Translations under genes and position numbers: made by a program
Notes under the pieces: generated by a model
Database searches by the model: none
What the model was told of the DNA's origin: nothing
What the model saw: the letters and a program-made list of their open reading frames with translations, nothing else
Shown here: positions 5,284-5,697 of the stretch, piece by piece
How positions within the stretch are numbered: the first letter of the stretch is position 1
Layout: each line of letters opens with the position of its first letter
DNA from: Chloroflexota bacterium
Lineage (GTDB): Bacteria > Chloroflexota > Dehalococcoidia > SAR202 > UBA11138
Length of the DNA: 5,697 nucleotides
Assembly: GCA_022561955.1 (NCBI GenBank)
Contig: JADFQF010000120.1
Span: forward strand, 1 to 5,697
Direction: 5' to 3'

Positions 5284-5697
5284 CAAGAGTTTCTTTTAGC
5301 CTTTCCCGCCGGGGTCTGTTGCGCGGATAAGGTATCCATGATCTGCTCTAGATTATAAGCGAATCCCAATGCCGGAACATCGTCCTCGCAGCCCAGGGCC
5401 TTTATGAGCCCGTCGTAGCGGCCTCCACCGCCCAACGATCCGCCGGCCGAGGCGGCTGTTTCAAGCTCGAAGATGACGCCCGTGTAGTACGATATGCCCC
5501 TCGCCAGCCCCAGGTCGACGACGATGTCGGCCTCGGGCACGCCACGCTTGGACAGTAGCTCCAACAGGCTCCCAAGCCCGTCAAAGGCCGTGGCATCGAG
5601 GTCTCGAACGGCGGGGATCGATCTCGCCTGCTCCAGCACCTTCTGCGGTGCTCCGCTGAGCTTCGAGAGGCCTTCCACACGGCAAAGTGCCTCTTCA
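5283..5697 (-). CDS. hisZ: HisZ-like ATP phosphoribosyltransferase regulatory subunit (class II aaRS paralog), 5' end outside window
   Basis: This is the C-terminal part of a histidyl-tRNA synthetase-like catalytic core. The frame stays open to the right edge, so the start is not in the window; the GTG at 5676-5678 is internal. Visible motifs are ARGISYYTG (codons near 5480-5506), matching the HisRS/HisZ 'RGLDYYTG' block, and GGGGRYDGL (about 5406-5432). Next comes a motif-3-like GFAYNLEQI (about 5340-5366), in which the Arg of the synthetase motif (GLER) is Gln. The protein ends about 18 residues later, so the roughly 100-residue anticodon-binding domain of HisRS is absent. Missing that domain and the motif-3 Arg, and lying directly before hisG, it fits HisZ, the aaRS-derived partner of HisG, better than a true HisRS. 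The stop codon TGA shares one base with the hisG ATG (TGATG). The GGGGRYDG block is more HisRS-like than in many HisZ proteins, so the exact subfamily is uncertain. Confidence 0.78.
   Translation of the reverse strand, partial: EEALCRVEGLSKLSGAPQKVLEQARSIPAVRDLDATAFDGLGSLLELLSKRGVPEADIVVDLGLARGISYYTGVIFELETAASAGGSLGGGGRYDGLIKALGCEDDVPALGFAYNLEQIMDTLSAQQTPAGKAKRNS

Noticed and set aside
5284..5286. TTG as hisG start
   Set aside because: The adjacent ATG at 5281-5283 is a better start and gives the common TGATG stop/start overlap with hisZ.
4303..5358. Long plus-strand open frame (351 codons) opposite hisG and hisZ
   Set aside because: It lies antisense to well-recognised HisG and HisZ-like proteins, resembles no known family, and is the kind of long open frame that GC-rich coding DNA produces on the opposite strand.
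5283..5697. True histidyl-tRNA synthetase
   Set aside because: The anticodon-binding domain is missing, the motif-3 Arg is Gln, and the gene is coupled to hisG.

Overview
The window is one long minus-strand block of histidine-biosynthesis genes followed by a gene-free tail. Read in the direction of transcription (right to left), the order is hisZ-like (5' end outside the window), hisG, a zinc-dependent phospholipase C-like gene, hisD, hisC and hisB. About 380 bases of non-coding DNA follow. All six genes lie on the same strand. hisZ/hisG overlap by 1 base and the PLC-like gene/hisD overlap by 4 bases. The remaining gaps are 19, 47 and 91 bases, so the block looks like a single transcription unit. 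No promoter or leader is visible, because the operon begins off the right edge.

The DNA is GC-rich and alternative start codons are common (TTG for the PLC-like gene and hisB, GTG for hisD). The HisD variant segment 'GLYGPTE', the Zn-PLC family protein and the dispersed GC-rich palindromes at the left end suggest a bacterium of the Chloroflexota, perhaps Dehalococcoidia-like. This is an impression from memory of these families. It was not tested by a search and should be held at low to moderate confidence.

How the genes work together: HisG, possibly with the HisZ-like subunit, joins ATP and PRPP in the first step of the pathway. HisB dehydrates imidazoleglycerol phosphate, HisC transaminates the product to histidinol phosphate, and HisD oxidises histidinol to histidine. 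The middle steps (hisI/E, hisA, hisH/F) are absent here. So is a recognised histidinol-phosphate phosphatase, because HisB is the short monofunctional form. The one unexpected gene, a metal-dependent hydrolase of the Zn-PLC family, sits between hisG and hisD and is translationally coupled to hisD. It is therefore a speculative candidate for the missing phosphatase step. A second oddity is that a HisZ-like protein co-occurs with a long-form HisG that already carries its own C-terminal regulatory domain.

Left region (1-381): no convincing gene. It holds two copies, one intact and one decayed, of a REP-like palindrome; a divergent copy of a second dispersed motif; a 167-base stretch bounded by imperfect inverted repeats (a possible MITE); and a nested palindrome just past the hisB stop. 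No canonical U-tract terminator is visible.
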